NCBI GenBank assembly: GCA_036346405.1
Contig: CM070557.1
Coordinates: forward strand, 58,472,016-58,536,015
Reading direction: 5' to 3'
From: Phyllostachys edulis
Lineage: Eukaryota > Streptophyta > Magnoliopsida > Poales > Poaceae
Length of the DNA stretch: 64,000 nucleotides
Position numbers and translations under genes: made by a program. The notes below the pieces were generated by a model. The model ran no database searches. It saw only the letters and a program-made list of their open reading frames with translations, and was not told the origin of the DNA. Position 1 is the stretch's first letter; each line of letters begins with the position of its first letter. Of the stretch, positions 1 to 11,514 are shown in pieces.

Positions 1-580
1 GCCTCTATCCTCTGACTACATTGGTATACCGTGTACTCATAACTCATTCCTCAATTAGTCCATTAGCAATTTGTTAGAATATAGTGTGGTATTGTGGTAT
101 ATACTCAATTAGCAATTTATTCGGAGGTTTGCAATAATGGAGAAACGAACTTTGCGTAATTATTTAACAAACAATTCAAGTTTAGATCCATCGATGATGA
201 TCGAGTCATAAGATCCTTCCAAGGCATGAAATCTTGCAGAATAAATTTGCGTCATGAAAGTCATGATTCAAGCTAGTGCAGTAGCGCCTTAGTGGTATGG
301 TTCTTTTATTTTGAATGTTCATGATCATTTAAGTATAATTTGCTATTGTATCATTAATTTTTCTAATTTTGATGTACAGATTATTACCCATTGGAACCAT
401 ACTTACATGTTTTGGGAATGCAAGCAAGGTACCTTCATTGTATTTCTCTTTTTTTTTGCTTTGCTTTTATTCATGTATGAATTTGATTGCGCAAGAATAC
501 AAGATTATGTTTATTTCAAATTAGTTTAGTCATTCAAGGTTTTGAGCCCACCCTCCATTTTCATCCTGGCTTCGCCACTG
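1..580. mobile_element. hAT element, right end only
   Basis: The sequence ending at 580 reads CATCCTGGCTTCGCCACTG. Its complement, CAGTGGCGAAGCCAGG, is the usual terminus of a widespread plant hAT family. No matching left terminus or duplicated 8-bp flank appears between 1 and 580, so the other end should lie left of the window. A 72-codon ORF at 311-529 shows no recognisable domain. The element assignment rests only on the terminal motif. Confidence 0.5.
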
Positions 581-1322
581 ATTAAAACCGATCTATATGG
601 ATGGGGCAGGGATTTTAATCCTATCAATCTGAAGAGATTGGGTCTGATCACCATCTCTCTGTAGCGGGTTTTGAAACCAACCAAACAAAACGGCAGCTTT
701 CTGTTGGCACAGAAGCACCGGATACTACGTTGTGAAGGTATATCAAGGGCTATTCCATTCATGGGCGTGCTTGGTCTTGTGTGCTGGTTAGGTACTAATA
801 ACTAGGACAGTAGGCGTGCTTCGCTGCGCCCCTATCGGTTATGCTAGGACAATGGAAGGTATTACTGTTGCACCAGAACTGTATCTTTTCTTGTGTGTAC
901 TGAGGTTGCATGAACAACTGAGCATAAAGATGTCCACACCAGTTGGATGATTGTTTTGGTTAATAATCAGTCATGAGGTTTGGTCATTGTACGGCGAGAT
1001 GGACTAAGAGAAATGCATATGATATAAGATTTACATAATGAAATGTTGTTCGGTACAACATTATATTAAACATAACTCTGTCATGGACAGGCTAGTGTCG
1101 CTAGTGGACGGGATATATCGTGTGAATGCGTCTTCTGAGCATATGTAGGACGGGAAGGGTGCGTGTGGTATATCGATCATAGTGCTTGTTTGAGTAGGTT
1201 GCGTCATGCATGCGTGTGATATACCGGTCTGTGCAAGCAAGCCTGCATGGTAGAGGTTTGTTAGTCTATTTTATAGATACTAAGTATGGTAAGTACAGAA
1301 GAGAAGCAGAAAGAGCAGGTAC
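581..1322. other. Unassigned intergenic DNA
   Basis: I see no coding signal, RNA gene or clear repeat pair. Around 600-700 the sequence resembles transposon ends in composition (a GGTTTTGAAACCAACC-like tract) but I could not pair it with a partner. Confidence 0.4.
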
Positions 1323-1658
1323 CTTGTATCATTGGGTGCAATGAGCGTATAGTCTAGAGTACGACGCTTTTCAACAGTGAATAATGGGACAACGTCCTTT
1401 GTACGACAAAGTTGTAATGAACTGTTGAAAGCACAAGCCTAAAGCTATGCAACAATAGGAAGGGCATAAGTATGAAACTCTGCTAACCTCTAGAGACGGC
1501 AGTGTAGCCGGGGTAGTCTGACGTGACACTGCATCTGCTGAAATGTGTTGTGCCTCACTGAAATCTTCCATGTACAAGATCCACTCTGCAGATACTAAAA
1601 ACAAAAGATCTTGATCTCTGTCCTCCCCAAATTCCTTTTGCCACCTGGTAGAAAGCTT
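1323..1658 (-). pseudogene. Two exons of an unidentified gene (fragment)
   Basis: On the minus strand an exon at 1658-1488 (171 nt, 57 codons, open throughout) is bounded by an acceptor ending ATGCAG and a donor GTTAGC. Its translation includes FGEDRDQDLLFLVSAEWIL and looks like ordinary protein sequence. A second exon, 1396-1323, follows after acceptor TACAAAG and ends at donor GTACCT. It continues in phase and contains DVVPLFTVEKRRTLDY. I do not recognise the protein. No start or stop codon is tied to these exons. They lie downstream of a MIRO fragment on the same strand, and their sequence does not match the C-terminal part of MIRO as I know it, so they probably come from another gene joined by transposon capture. 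They could instead be the end of a real gene whose other exons I missed. Confidence 0.5.
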
Positions 1659-2746
1659 CTGCATAACTCAATTCAGCACAGTACAAACCATTAGTCCAAT
1701 TATGTTGAAGAACTGAATGAATGGTGGCCCAAAATGAATTAAATCATGAGGGAATATAGGTTTCAAAAGGAAATGAGAGAGTAAAGTAGAAAAGGAATAT
1801 TTCAGAAGAACCACCTTAATTTGTTTGGAGATAAGATATTGGAATTATGACCCAGCAATGTAGCTTAATTTACACAGTCCAATAACATAACCGTGTGCGA
1901 GTGGTATGTCGCGTCATACTTCTAGATTAGGCAATTTTCCATCATAATCAACTGATAATTCAGAATTGTAATGCAAATATATCCTTAGCAAAAGGCAACA
2001 CATAGAATTTTGACCTTCAACGCATATCCATCAATAGGTTTAGTCAATGCACCAAGCAATGCACACTATGGTGTCTTGACCCTACTCTGTCGAAGCTACA
2101 GCCACCAAAAGAAGTGGAGTAAAAAAACGGTGAGTCTATGATATAGAAGATCCGTATAATATGAAACAAGATATCAACATTAGAATTTCGGTGAAAATCT
2201 ATGATTTCGTAATAAATTCAACAGGTTTGGCACATCAATTCCGTAGTGAAGCTAATCAGCCTTGCTACTTACACTTGTTTTCCACCAAACTAAAAAAATG
2301 CATTTTTCTCTGATCGACAGTACAAAAAAAGAAAATATTTAAGGTTAAAGTCTGAAGCAAAGAACTTACATGGACAACTTGCATACCTCACTGAACCATC
2401 TTGCTAGCTAGTTAGATTGTTGTCACGCTTTCCTCCTGAAAGGAATCAAGATCATTCATATTCGTAGACTTGTATTGGTCATGGTAATTAAGAAAAGCCA
2501 TATAACTAACAAACATGAAATTAGCAGAATCTCCATTGACCTATGAATCAAAGAAACGGAAATAGCCAATAGTGTATGAGTGCTAACCTTGTCTCAGTTG
2601 TTACTAACTACACAGCAGATATTGTAGCACCTATCCCTTAGAAACCTATGCACAAGGAACACGTCAGTTATAAATATTCGAAGACCAAACAGCAGCAATG
2701 TAGTCAGTACAAACAATTCGCAAAACTATGTAGGATGTAGGTAGAT

Positions 2747-3138
2747 CTAAAGAGGAAAAACAGGAGACAGACCTGATTTAGTTCGAAAGTCTGCAATTCC
2801 TGTGCATCGCAAAACAGTGTGTACCAACAGTGGAGGGGTATTTACAAAGTCCACACTTCGGTTTCCCTTGAGATTCAAAAACAGTGAGGCATATTCGAAT
2901 TTGTATCTCAATGCCGAAGCAATGCAAGTGCCATCAAAAGGGGCAAATGATGAGACATGTACCATGCAAAATGTTAAGGATGTTAGGTTGCAAAAACAGA
3001 AATGGCTTACCACTGACGTTATTGGCATTGACAGATGACAAGACGGTTGCATGTCGTCGACGTACCATGAGGCCTCTCGTGCAGCGTCCATACACATCAG
3101 GCCATGTAAGGTATATACCACATACTCTGCAAAAGTAG
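2747..3138. other. Overlapping open frames without recognisable domain
   Basis: Both strands stay open for 80-124 codons here (minus 3121-2747; plus 2802-3038 and 2884-3138). None gives a domain, signal peptide or repeat that I recognise. A plus-strand reading would begin after an AG at about 2770. The block could be a captured exon or chance open frame in transposon DNA. Confidence 0.25.
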
Positions 3139-3416
3139 CAGCTTATCCAATGTTAGAACACCAATATCATGTCTGCAACTACTGTATAATATGAAACTCA
3201 ACTAACACATACAAAAAAATAGACTGATATACCTTTGTTTCATGTAAGGAGACAACCACATGATATTGTTGGGTCTTCGGCAACCCATGAAAGAAGCGAA
3301 AGAAACTGTCAAGCTAATGAACATGGTAAAATAGAAAATCTAACTAGGGAAAAAATAGTGAATTTATGGAGGTTTTGACCTTATAGAAATCTGTAGACTG
3401 CTAATGCATAGAATAC

Positions 3417-4657
3417 CTTCTAAGGAAGGATTGTAGCAATGCAGTCTTTCGAGCACCGTTGGGACCAACGACGTAACACTGGAACACATTTATTTGAGTT
3501 TGCTGCTTTTTACGATCCACTCGTCTTTTCCTTGTGATGGTCAACATTGAATTGAATTAAAATCGTCCGAATAGGCAACATATACAAGGCTGGCAAAACT
3601 ATTTGCTAGATCTAGAAGTGTCATAAGAGCCCACTGCAATTGCAGAATACTTATTCAGCAAAGGAAAGTCTACATAGTAATCTAGTAAGAAAACATATTA
3701 CCAGTTCACCACAATACACACAGGTGCCTTGCCTTCAGTATTTCCTAACCACAAGATCGAAACTACGGCACATAAGCAGGCATGTAAACAATATCTGATA
3801 AAAGCTCAAACATGGTTCTTTACCTAGCAACATTGCATATACTTTCCAAGACACAGCACTATATATGGTGTAGCTTGATCATATAGAGCAAAACATTATA
3901 CTAAAATAAGATCTAATTCCAGTTTTAAGTTGTTGTTTATATTTCTCACATGTTCAATGGAGTCTGTAATCTCTTCTGTGGCTAATTTTGCATACCAAGA
4001 ATGTCCAAATCAGAATAATGTACAGTCATAGTAAGACTCAAAAACGGTTTGGTTTTTTCTCAAAGTGATAGAATAAGCTGAGACAATGGTACAAGTCAGC
4101 ACACCATAAATACAAAGCATATGAACTATGAATAGAGAAAGGGGTTTGCTTTTCATATGTTGAATCCAACCAACGGAATGGTAATTTGCAAATAAGATCG
4201 ATCTATCAATAAACTACAGGGTTGTAAATTGTTGAATTTATGCTAAGTGTACTGCAATTCTTAGCATGCTAAGATTGAGATAGTACCTTAGAGAGAAATT
4301 CTTCGAGTGACAACCCACCCAAGACATTCTTTTCAGCAGTCTTTATATAGATCAGAAGACTATAGGCTGAAATATGAAGGAAAGAATGCTGATAAGGAAA
4401 ATACCAACTGAGACAAATCACAAAAAAAAGGATTAATCATAAGACCCTTGTAATGAAAAAGCAACACATTCCATCAAAGACAATAGAGAAATTAATACAG
4501 TATTTCTTCAAAAAATGGGTCATCTATGGAAATTACAAGAACCAACTTTCTCCAATTACAGTGTCAATCCTATAAATTGATTTCATCTTTTATCAACTTA
4601 CTTTTCAGGCGCAGCTAGAAAAAGATCCTCCAGCTCAATAGGTAGCAAAGCTTCATC
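3417..4657 (-). pseudogene. MIRO-type mitochondrial Rho GTPase gene fragment (3 exons)
   Basis: Three minus-strand exons encode the middle of a Miro GTPase, the outer-mitochondrial-membrane protein with two GTPase domains and two EF hands that acts in mitochondrial movement and shape. Exon A (4657-4602) gives DEALLPIELEDLFLAAPE, the second EF-hand region. Exon B (4366-4287) gives EKNVLGGLSLEEFLSK. Exon C (3633-3417) begins WALMTLLDLANSFASLVYV and continues, after a one-base frameshift near 3549, with TRKRRVDRKKQQTQ and FQCYVVGPNGARKTALL, the P-loop start of the C-terminal GTPase. Junction B-to-C is in phase. Junction A-to-B is not clean. The P-loop reads GPNGARKT where family members have a glycine before the lysine. 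The N-terminal GTPase, rest of the C-terminal GTPase and membrane anchor are absent. Introns are kept, so this is a DNA-level copy rather than a retrocopy. Confidence 0.85.
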
Positions 4658-6649
4658 CTGGATAGGATACATAAAAGCATTTTTAAATGATTAATCTAAA
4701 ATGACAATTTTTTAGTAGATAAGAGTAGAATCAAAATGCTTATAATAACAAAGAACAGAATACATCCCTAAATTTCAATAGATAATTTAGCTATCATAGT
4801 CGAAGTATGCAATAACAAAAAAAGGCTGCAAAAGCCCAAGGATAAGAAACAACAATGGCTATGTCACATATAAACCTATATACTAAAAGGTATGCATTTC
4901 AGTTCAAAAGAAAGAATAATAATAGATATGTGACCTGTTTCAGTAAATGGATCCTATTAGATTTTGGCGAATAAGGAAAAGGTGGACAATGTACCAGGGC
5001 TTTTGCAAAAAAGCAAAAAGATAAGATAATCTCAGCTAAACAGTGTAAATTTGAAGCAGAAACTCTGTCATCCAGGGACCCATGAGTAAGGCATGTGGGT
5101 TGTCGGTAGACAAAAGAGGGCTACATTGATCTGCAAGGAAAAAAAGAAAAAATTATTCAGTAAGCATGCAACGTATATTCTAAGCCCTAGGATTCATGCC
5201 ATGTGCAGCATATAAGATAAGACGAAGCACGATGATTACAAAACATTTTGGTAAGCTATATATTGAAATCTAGCACATCTGTAATAACAATACCCACATA
5301 AGAATGCGATGAAAGAGAAGTGATGCATTTCGTGTCACTGTTGATAGCATAGGCTGACACACACTGTGATGAAGACCTTGCATGAATTTTTTTTCCACAA
5401 TCAACAAGTTAACCTAAAGAGTTCACATTAAATTTGCAGAATCAAACAATTATGAAGTCGACGGATATGAGAACGATTACTTCAAAGTACAAAGAATCAG
5501 TAAGAAAGTAATACCAAAAAAAATGATCAACAACGATTTTGCCCACCAAATCCACAGGAAAACTAAGACTCTTAACAAACTTGTCAAAATTCATCGCAAA
5601 CAAATCTCGAGGTGGCCAAACACCCACAGCTATTACTCGATAAATACCCAAAACCACAATAGGGGCTGATTATGCCGAATAGTAAGGCTACACATTCAAA
5701 TGTCTAACAAACAAAGGGAACAAATCATTTAACAACAGCAGGAAGCAGATTGACTGATAATCTCAAGCATTAAAAGCGAATCATCTTGTTCTCAGCAAAC
5801 AGAAAAGGCCCGGTAACAATACTGAAGAAAAGGAAATGCTACAAACAAATTTAGGAGTACATAACTCTATTAAGGGACCAAATGGTAATCGTTATTGTAC
5901 TTGCTTACTATACTGCACCTACAGACTGGTAAAAAACAAGTCTCATGAGAAGTGCTTGCCCAACTGAGAAGCTTCCCTGATATATTTAATGCTTGTCATT
6001 AGACAGTAACTCAAATAATATCTCTTTATGTAATGCCCGAGCGCGGTAAGGGATGGATGTGCTCTTGTCCGTGATACGAGATAGATCCATTTCGAGAGAA
6101 CAAGCTAAAATGTTAATTCCAGTAGGTTCTATTGCAAATAATAATTTATTAGAAATGGCTTTTGTTAAACAGAAGCAGATTATGTATGGATGAAGCCATA
6201 TAGATTATATAACATCATTGATGAAACTATGTATTTTGTGGTGATAGTTCTGAATTCAAGTTATAATCAATATCACAATACACAACAATGTAACTAAAAT
6301 AGCGGATTCAGCACACAGGAAGTGGACTATATATGGATGAAGCAACATAAATTATCTAACATCATTGATGGAACTCCTTTTTTTTGTGATAGCAATCAAC
6401 GTGCTTGACCTGCCCACAATGTGCAAGTAAACATGGACCCCAAGACACCCAAAAATCTAGAAACCGTAAATATAACTCGATCACAATAAGTTTCAACAGA
6501 TACAATGAAGCTGCAGCCAAACACTTTTCTGATAAATAATTTACACAGCCAATTTCGTTCCTGGGGAACAACAAAAAATCAATTAGGATGTATGCTGGTA
6601 TAAGCAGAATGCACATGAAGATGAATCGTGAATAATAGATCACCCCAGA
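4658..6649. other. AT-rich non-coding stretch
   Basis: AT-rich DNA with short open frames only, such as minus-strand 5657-5442 and 6643-6362, neither with a domain I recognise. A minus-strand segment near 5130-5060 after the acceptor TTCCTTGCAG stays open for about 25 codons and could be another captured exon, but I could not assign it. Confidence 0.35.
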
Positions 6650-6940
6650 CTATGGTATTGCTTAGAAGGCGAGAGGATGGAAGGTAGGGGAGGCAATGGC
6701 GGCGGGTGGCTAGGGAGGAGACCAAGAGGGTGGCGAGGAGATCACAGTACTATGGTATTTGCCAGAAGAGGATGAAAGGTAGGGGAGATCTTTGAGGCGT
6801 GGCGGCTAGGAGGAGACCAAGAGGGTGGCGAGGGAGATCACCTGGTACTATGGCGCTGCCAGAAAGGCGAGAGGATGAAAAGTAGGGAGACGCTGAGGCA
6901 GCGCGGCGGCTAGGGAGGGAGACCAAGAGGGTGGCAAGGG
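6650..6940. repeat. Three-copy tandem repeat, about 98 bp unit
   Basis: Units start at about 6650, 6748 and 6847, each opening with ACTATGG and containing the shared segment GGAGACCAAGAGGGTGGC. The copies differ by substitutions and small indels. The array abuts the GC-rich tract that follows. Confidence 0.75.
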
Positions 6941-7740
6941 AGGAAGAGGGAGGGAGGCGGAGAAGGGAGAAGGAGGGGAAGGGGAGCCGGATCGAGAGAG
7001 GCTGCACCGTCTGATCTTGGAGGGAGGGTAGCGGTGGAGGCGAGGGCCAGGAGGCGAATGGGAAAAGGAAGAGGAAGACAGAGGAGGTCGAGGCGGCAGG
7101 GGAGGAAGGGGACGTCGCAAGGGGGGAGAAGAACAGGGAGGGAAGGAGGGATCTGCAGCGGCGGGGAAAGAAGGCCAACAGGGCGACGGGGAAGGAGCCG
7201 GAGGGAGCGAGAGGCGGCGGCGGTGGAAGCAACTAGGGGGGAGTGGCGGCACAGGACGGCTGGTGAAGGAACCCAACGGAGCGGCGGGGAAGGAACCAGA
7301 GGTCACGAGGCAAAAGCCAAACGGCAAGGGGAGAGAGCGAAATAAATCAGGGTAGGATCTAAACGGTGCAAGGGGGCGAAAGGGGGGAGAGGAATAGGGA
7401 GGGAGGGAGGGAGGAATCTGCAGTGCCAGAGGGAAGCAGCGAGGGGCGGCATTGCGGCGTCGGACGGAGCAGGAGAGGAAGAGGGAGGGCCAGGAGGCGG
7501 AGGGGAATAGAGCGAGGGGAACGGCGACGCACAGAAGGGAGCAAGTGAGGACACGGGAGGAGCGAGGTGGGTGGGAAGGTTCCAGTTTGAGGTGACGTGC
7601 GAGTGACGTGTCCCGCGAGAGGACGCGCGTTCCCATGAAGCGGCCGTGCGCAAATCCGACGGCCCGGAGTGGCCACGAGTGCGATCGGACGGAGCAATTT
7701 TTTTTAACGACGTGGCCATGCCCAGGAGTGGCGGATTCCA
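6941..7740. other. GC-rich, purine-skewed low-complexity tract
   Basis: The plus strand is dominated by GGAGG and GGCGG runs, which opens several long but low-complexity frames on both strands (Pro/Ser-rich on minus, Arg/Gly-rich on plus). I do not believe any is a protein. The composition is that of a grass promoter and 5' untranslated region. The 7560-7700 end holds ACGTG cores and GACACGTCACTCGCACGTCA-like sequence on the minus strand. It could be the promoter of the minus-strand transcription unit to its left, but no splice-linked exon proves that. Confidence 0.35.
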
Positions 7741-7757
7741 CCGGGCTTAATAAGATG

Positions 7758-8443
7758 TGTCGTAGTTATAAGACTAGACAGTAGAGAAAGGGGGGACCCT
7801 CCGGGAGCCGAAGGGTCCTCGAGGGGGGACTAGCTGCTGGTAAACGTGTATTGCCAGATGACTTAAAAGTTCCAAAATCAGAAAAAACCTACCCTCAAGG
7901 GGGGCAAGGGTGGCTACTTATAGCCCTCCTAGGAGGCATACAGAGTTACAAGTTTACCCCTTACCAGACCCTATACTGATAGGGGCTGCAGGGACCTTTC
8001 CTGCCCCTAGTGCTAGCCTATGACACGTGGTGGGTAGCCCTAGACTTGGTCTACCCTGTTGGTGTACCGGCCCAGAGGTACAGTAACCCCTCCGAGCTTC
8101 TGGATCTTCGAGCCCTCCGTAGCCCTTCGACGCGCTTCGCTGGGCCTTCCCGTCGCCGGTGGCTCGGCGCTAAGCGGACCTCTCGGGACCCCTTCGGAGG
8201 GCTTCGGGACCCCTTCGGACGGCCTCGGGGCCCCTTCGGAGGGCCACGGGACTCCTTCGGAGGGCCTCGGGACCCCTTCGGACGGCCTCGGGGCCCCTTC
8301 GGAGGGCCTCGGGACCCCTCGCACGTCTTCATGACCTGGTGGAGATGTTTGCAATGTTTGGCACCCTGGCAACTTTGACCCTCGGGACGTGCGCGCTTCT
8401 CTCTTTGCCAGGTCGTGGGGGCCGTTGTGCCGCCCCTACGACA
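7758..8443 (-). mobile_element. Solo LTR, 686 bp, target site AGATG
   Basis: The segment begins TGTCGTAG and ends CTACGACA, perfect 8-bp inverted ends of the TG...CA type. It is flanked by the exact 5-bp direct repeat AGATG (7753-7757 and 8444-8448). On the minus strand a GGCTATAAGTAG promoter-like box lies near 7917-7928, so the LTR most likely points leftward. No internal retrotransposon sequence or second LTR adjoins it, so it is a solo LTR left by recombination. Confidence 0.9.
8186..8318. repeat. 21-bp minisatellite inside the solo LTR
   Basis: About six tandem copies of a 21-bp unit of the form TTCGGAGGGCCTCGGGACCCC, with variant units (GGACGGCC, GGGGCCCC) alternating in a partly ordered way. 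Because 21 is a multiple of three, every frame on both strands stays open. The resulting ORFs are artefacts. Confidence 0.85.
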
Positions 8444-9032
8444 AGATGTAAGATTAACTTATGAATTAATCGTGATAGCTCAATTACTAAAGGGAAGCCG
8501 TAGCCAAAAATCTTGAGATGCAGAGACTAGAGTCGCGATATATAGGCCCTGTTTGTTTGACCCGGCCCGGCCCGGCTTTTCAATCGGAAAAGCGGAAGCA
8601 AGCTCAAACAAACGGTTAGCTTTTGAGCGGCTTTCTTGGAAGCCGCTTTCTACGTACACGTTATGAAGCGCAAAGCTAAAAGCCACCAATAACCAGCTTC
8701 CGCGGCTTCCCACCACCCTCCTTCCGCATTTGCCCCTTGACTTACTGGTTATTTACCCGCTTTTTGCCATTCCACGAAACACGCCCGCCTGACCCTTTCA
8801 TGCGCGTCTCCCTCGCCCCATGCAGTAGCCCTAGCAGCTCCCCTCCATGCCTCCCTCGGCCGCTTCCACGCCAAGGCCTTCTCCTCCTCCCGCCGCTTGA
8901 TCGCCTCCGCGCCGCGCCTCACTTGATCCGTCGCCTCCCCATGACTGCCAAGATCTCCCCGACCTCCGATTGCGCCTCCCAGTCGCCCTCTCCTCCCAGC
9001 CCGGCCGTGAGCATGGTCGGCGATGGCCACAG

Positions 9033-10126
9033 ATGGCGATGGACATCTCGAAGGCCCCGCCGACCGCCTCCCGGCGATGAGGCGGTGAGGCGGCGGGAAG
9101 GGCAGCGGCATGGGAGGGCTGCTGCAAGATACCCTCTGACATCCATGACCTGCAGCTCAGATCCGCAGAAGACCCACAACCTCAACCGCCTCGAGGCCCA
9201 GCCCGCGACCTCAACTCCCGAGGTGACCATGCTCGGTTCTTCACATAGCCGCCACCCCCCCCCCAAACCCTAGTAATCGTCGTGGCTCTCATGCTGATTT
9301 TGAGATTTTTTTTATGTCAAATTATCTAGTATTTGAATGATGACCTGTTGATTTTTGTTAGATGGAATGGCACTCTGCTTTAGTTGTGCGTGCTTCGACG
9401 TTTAAGCAGCAGGCTGACTAGTCCAGTGTTCAGCTGAATTGCATATCATGTGCATGGGAACTATTGTTTGACTGCGGTTGGATACCGAATCTGATATCGA
9501 ATTATGCAAACTGTGTACATGCTGTCTGTTGCCTGACTGCGTTTTGATGCCTAGTGGTATCTCCCGTATTTTTCTTGCGATGCTGTTCTATGTACTTGTG
9601 AGGTTGTGAGGAATAACATTGCACACTGCCTTACCTTATGCCTTCAATCTTTCTTTTTGGTTGCTAAATTCTTCTGAGACCATCCATTATTATTCACTGC
9701 TGCCTTTCATATGAGAAATTTGTGGTATTTTGACTGTCTAATGCACAATCCTGATAACAAGAACCCAAAACTAAACTCACCTCTTGTTGAGCATTGGGAA
9801 TGTGAATTTGATTTGGTGATATTCCGGTGCTCCCAATTTTTCATTTCACAATGATGTATAGCAATAGCAGTATAGAAATATTGGCTTGTAGCATGATGCC
9901 TGTATTAAGGATCTACTTTAGTCTTCTGATCTCGGTGCAAGGAGTGGCACTACTTTTTGCATGTGCTATATTCTAATATTCTTTTTACCATTTTCCTCTA
10001 AATTTGTCTCGCAATTTTGATTTTGCAGTTAGAATGCCTAGGGAAGAGCTACAGTTGCTTCAAGAACCTGGCGCGTATGTTGGTGAGGTGGTGAAGGTCA
10101 TGGGCAAATCAAAGGTTCTAGTGAAG
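9033..10126 (+). pseudogene. RPT6: 26S proteasome ATPase subunit RPT6 fragment (exons 1-2)
   Basis: Exon 1 (about 9033-9222) starts MAMDISKAPP and, across small frameshifts, reads IHDLQL, QKTHNLNRLEAQ and RDLNSR. Donor GTGACC follows at 9223 and acceptor TTTTGCAG ends at 10028. Exon 2 (10029-10126) is undamaged. The spliced junction reads LNSRVRMPREELQLLQEPG and then GEVVKVMGKSKVLVK before donor GTAACA. This is the N-terminal coiled coil and start of the OB domain of RPT6/SUG1, a base ATPase of the 19S regulatory particle. The AAA+ domain is absent. Frameshifts in exon 1 rule out a working protein. Keeping the intron shows capture at DNA level. The identification is firm from the near-continuous match to this very conserved protein. 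Confidence 0.92.
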
Positions 10127-10208
10127 GTAACAGACTCAGCAGCAGCCTGGAATGGTAGTTATGGATGGATCTCGAGAACATGTTTGGATCTAGGCAAATG
10201 TCCCTATC

Positions 10209-10638
10209 TGTTGTAGGTGTAAAAATCAAACACGAGTGAGGGGGTGGACGTCGACCGTCTGAAGGGCCATCGTCCACGATGGTAAAAAACGACACGAGGA
10301 TTTATACAGGTTCGAGGGTCCGAGAGAACCTCCCTACTCCTGTAGGTGAGCCAACGGGGGTTACCTCCGGAGAGGGAGCCCCTGAGGGCTCACCAGTTTG
10401 AATAGGTTGCTTTATTGCTCAAGAGAGTCATCCCCCTGAAAGGAGGGATACACGAGGTATTTATAGGCTCCCAAGCCTGTACAAATGACCAAAATACCTC
10501 TTAGGGTATAGCCACACTATGAGTACAAGTGAGAGGTATTACAGTCTTTTATGAGCGCAATAGCATTTCTCGAGTCTGTATGCGTGTCTTCTGAGAGACG
10601 GACCCCGTCAGTGTGATAGATGAATTATTCTTACAACA
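10209..10638 (-). mobile_element. Solo LTR, 430 bp, target site CTATC
   Basis: Begins TGTTGTAGG and ends TTACAACA, with exact 5-bp duplications CTATC at 10204-10208 and 10639-10643. A TATAAATA-like box sits on the minus strand near 10458-10465. No second LTR or internal region is present. It is inserted in the cargo part of the PIF-like element, just downstream of RPT6 exon 2. Confidence 0.88.
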
Positions 10639-11161
10639 CTATCAAATGTCCCCGTATGACACAAATCGTTCCCAATCACCTTGTTGAGGTCATAATCCTT
10701 GTGCAATCTTCTTATTGATATGTGTCGCATGTTGTTGAGCATGTATAACAGGCCGTTTACAAGTACTTGATGTTGTTTCATTAAGACATTACCAGACTTA
10801 AACAAAGTGCCTAACACTGCCGATGCTGGTCCTAAGCCCGGAAAAAAGTGGAGGGGGCATTAATTGGTTGTAATAATTATTTGTTGTAATAATTATTTAT
10901 GTAATAATTGTCATTAAATACGTTAATCCTTGATTCACATAGTGGAGAAATGTCGTTAAACGGGACCAAACAAGTCATTACTGCTATCAAAGGCATTTCA
11001 GACATTTTACATCTCGGAAGCTGCAGCCAACCTACCTAAAAGCCAGACAGCTAAACACCAAATCAGAAAAGCTCAGCCGTTCAGCCCACAACCAGAAAAG
11101 CCCTATAGTACAACCGGAAACCGCTTTTCAGAAAAACACAGCCAAAACAAACAGCGCCATA

Positions 11162-11514
11162 GAGATCCTAGATAGTTGGTCGATCTCAGTTAGAATAAAT
11201 AAAATATTCTGCACCTGAATCCACGATACGATCCGCGCGTCGCGTCGTACCCCCCTCATGTCATGAATGGAATGGCTCCCGCACCCCTTCCCTTCCTACG
11301 TACGTGCATGCCCAGCGCAGAACCAAATCATATCACCTTTCTGACCTTGCTGAAAAATTCACTTCTGCCGACCTTGCTGAAAAAATCACTTCTACCTACA
11401 GATTAACTTCGCAGCAGTACTAGCATACATCTACTTGTGATATTGTAACTAATCCAAGTGATGAATTAATTAATGGAACATTGCACCATAATTTTGTGTG
11501 GCTTTTAGGGTTAT
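11162..11514. other. Unassigned spacer
   Basis: No gene. A short imperfect duplication (CTGACCTTGCTGAAAAATTC and CCGACCTTGCTGAAAAAATC, about 30 bp apart) lies near 11341-11390. Confidence 0.4.

Larger units (their letters stand above)
8545..11158. mobile_element. PIF/Harbinger-like element carrying an RPT6 gene fragment
   Basis: The left end GGCCCTGTTTGTTT and the complement of the right end, GGCGCTGTTTGTTT, form a terminal inverted repeat of the PIF/Harbinger style. The flanks share ATA (8542-8544, 11159-11161), a 3-bp duplication although not the classical TAA/TTA. Subterminal DNA is rich in AAGC/GCTT motifs at both ends. No transposase is present. The cargo is a two-exon RPT6 fragment (9033-10126), later followed by a solo LTR insertion (10209-10638). 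It is therefore non-autonomous and of the 'Pack' type, in which a DNA transposon carries host exons with introns. Confidence 0.75.

Noticed and set aside
6848..7741. 297-codon minus-strand ORF and its overlapping partners
   Set aside because: Pro/Ser/Leu-rich low-complexity text produced by a GC-rich purine-skewed tract. Several frames on both strands are open at once and no domain appears.
8010..8378. Long ORFs in four frames over the 21-bp repeats
   Set aside because: A repeat unit divisible by three keeps all frames open. They lie inside a solo LTR.
10290..10330. GGTTCGAGGGTCCGAG resembling a tRNA T-arm
   Set aside because: No acceptor stem or anticodon arm around it, and it lies inside a solo LTR.
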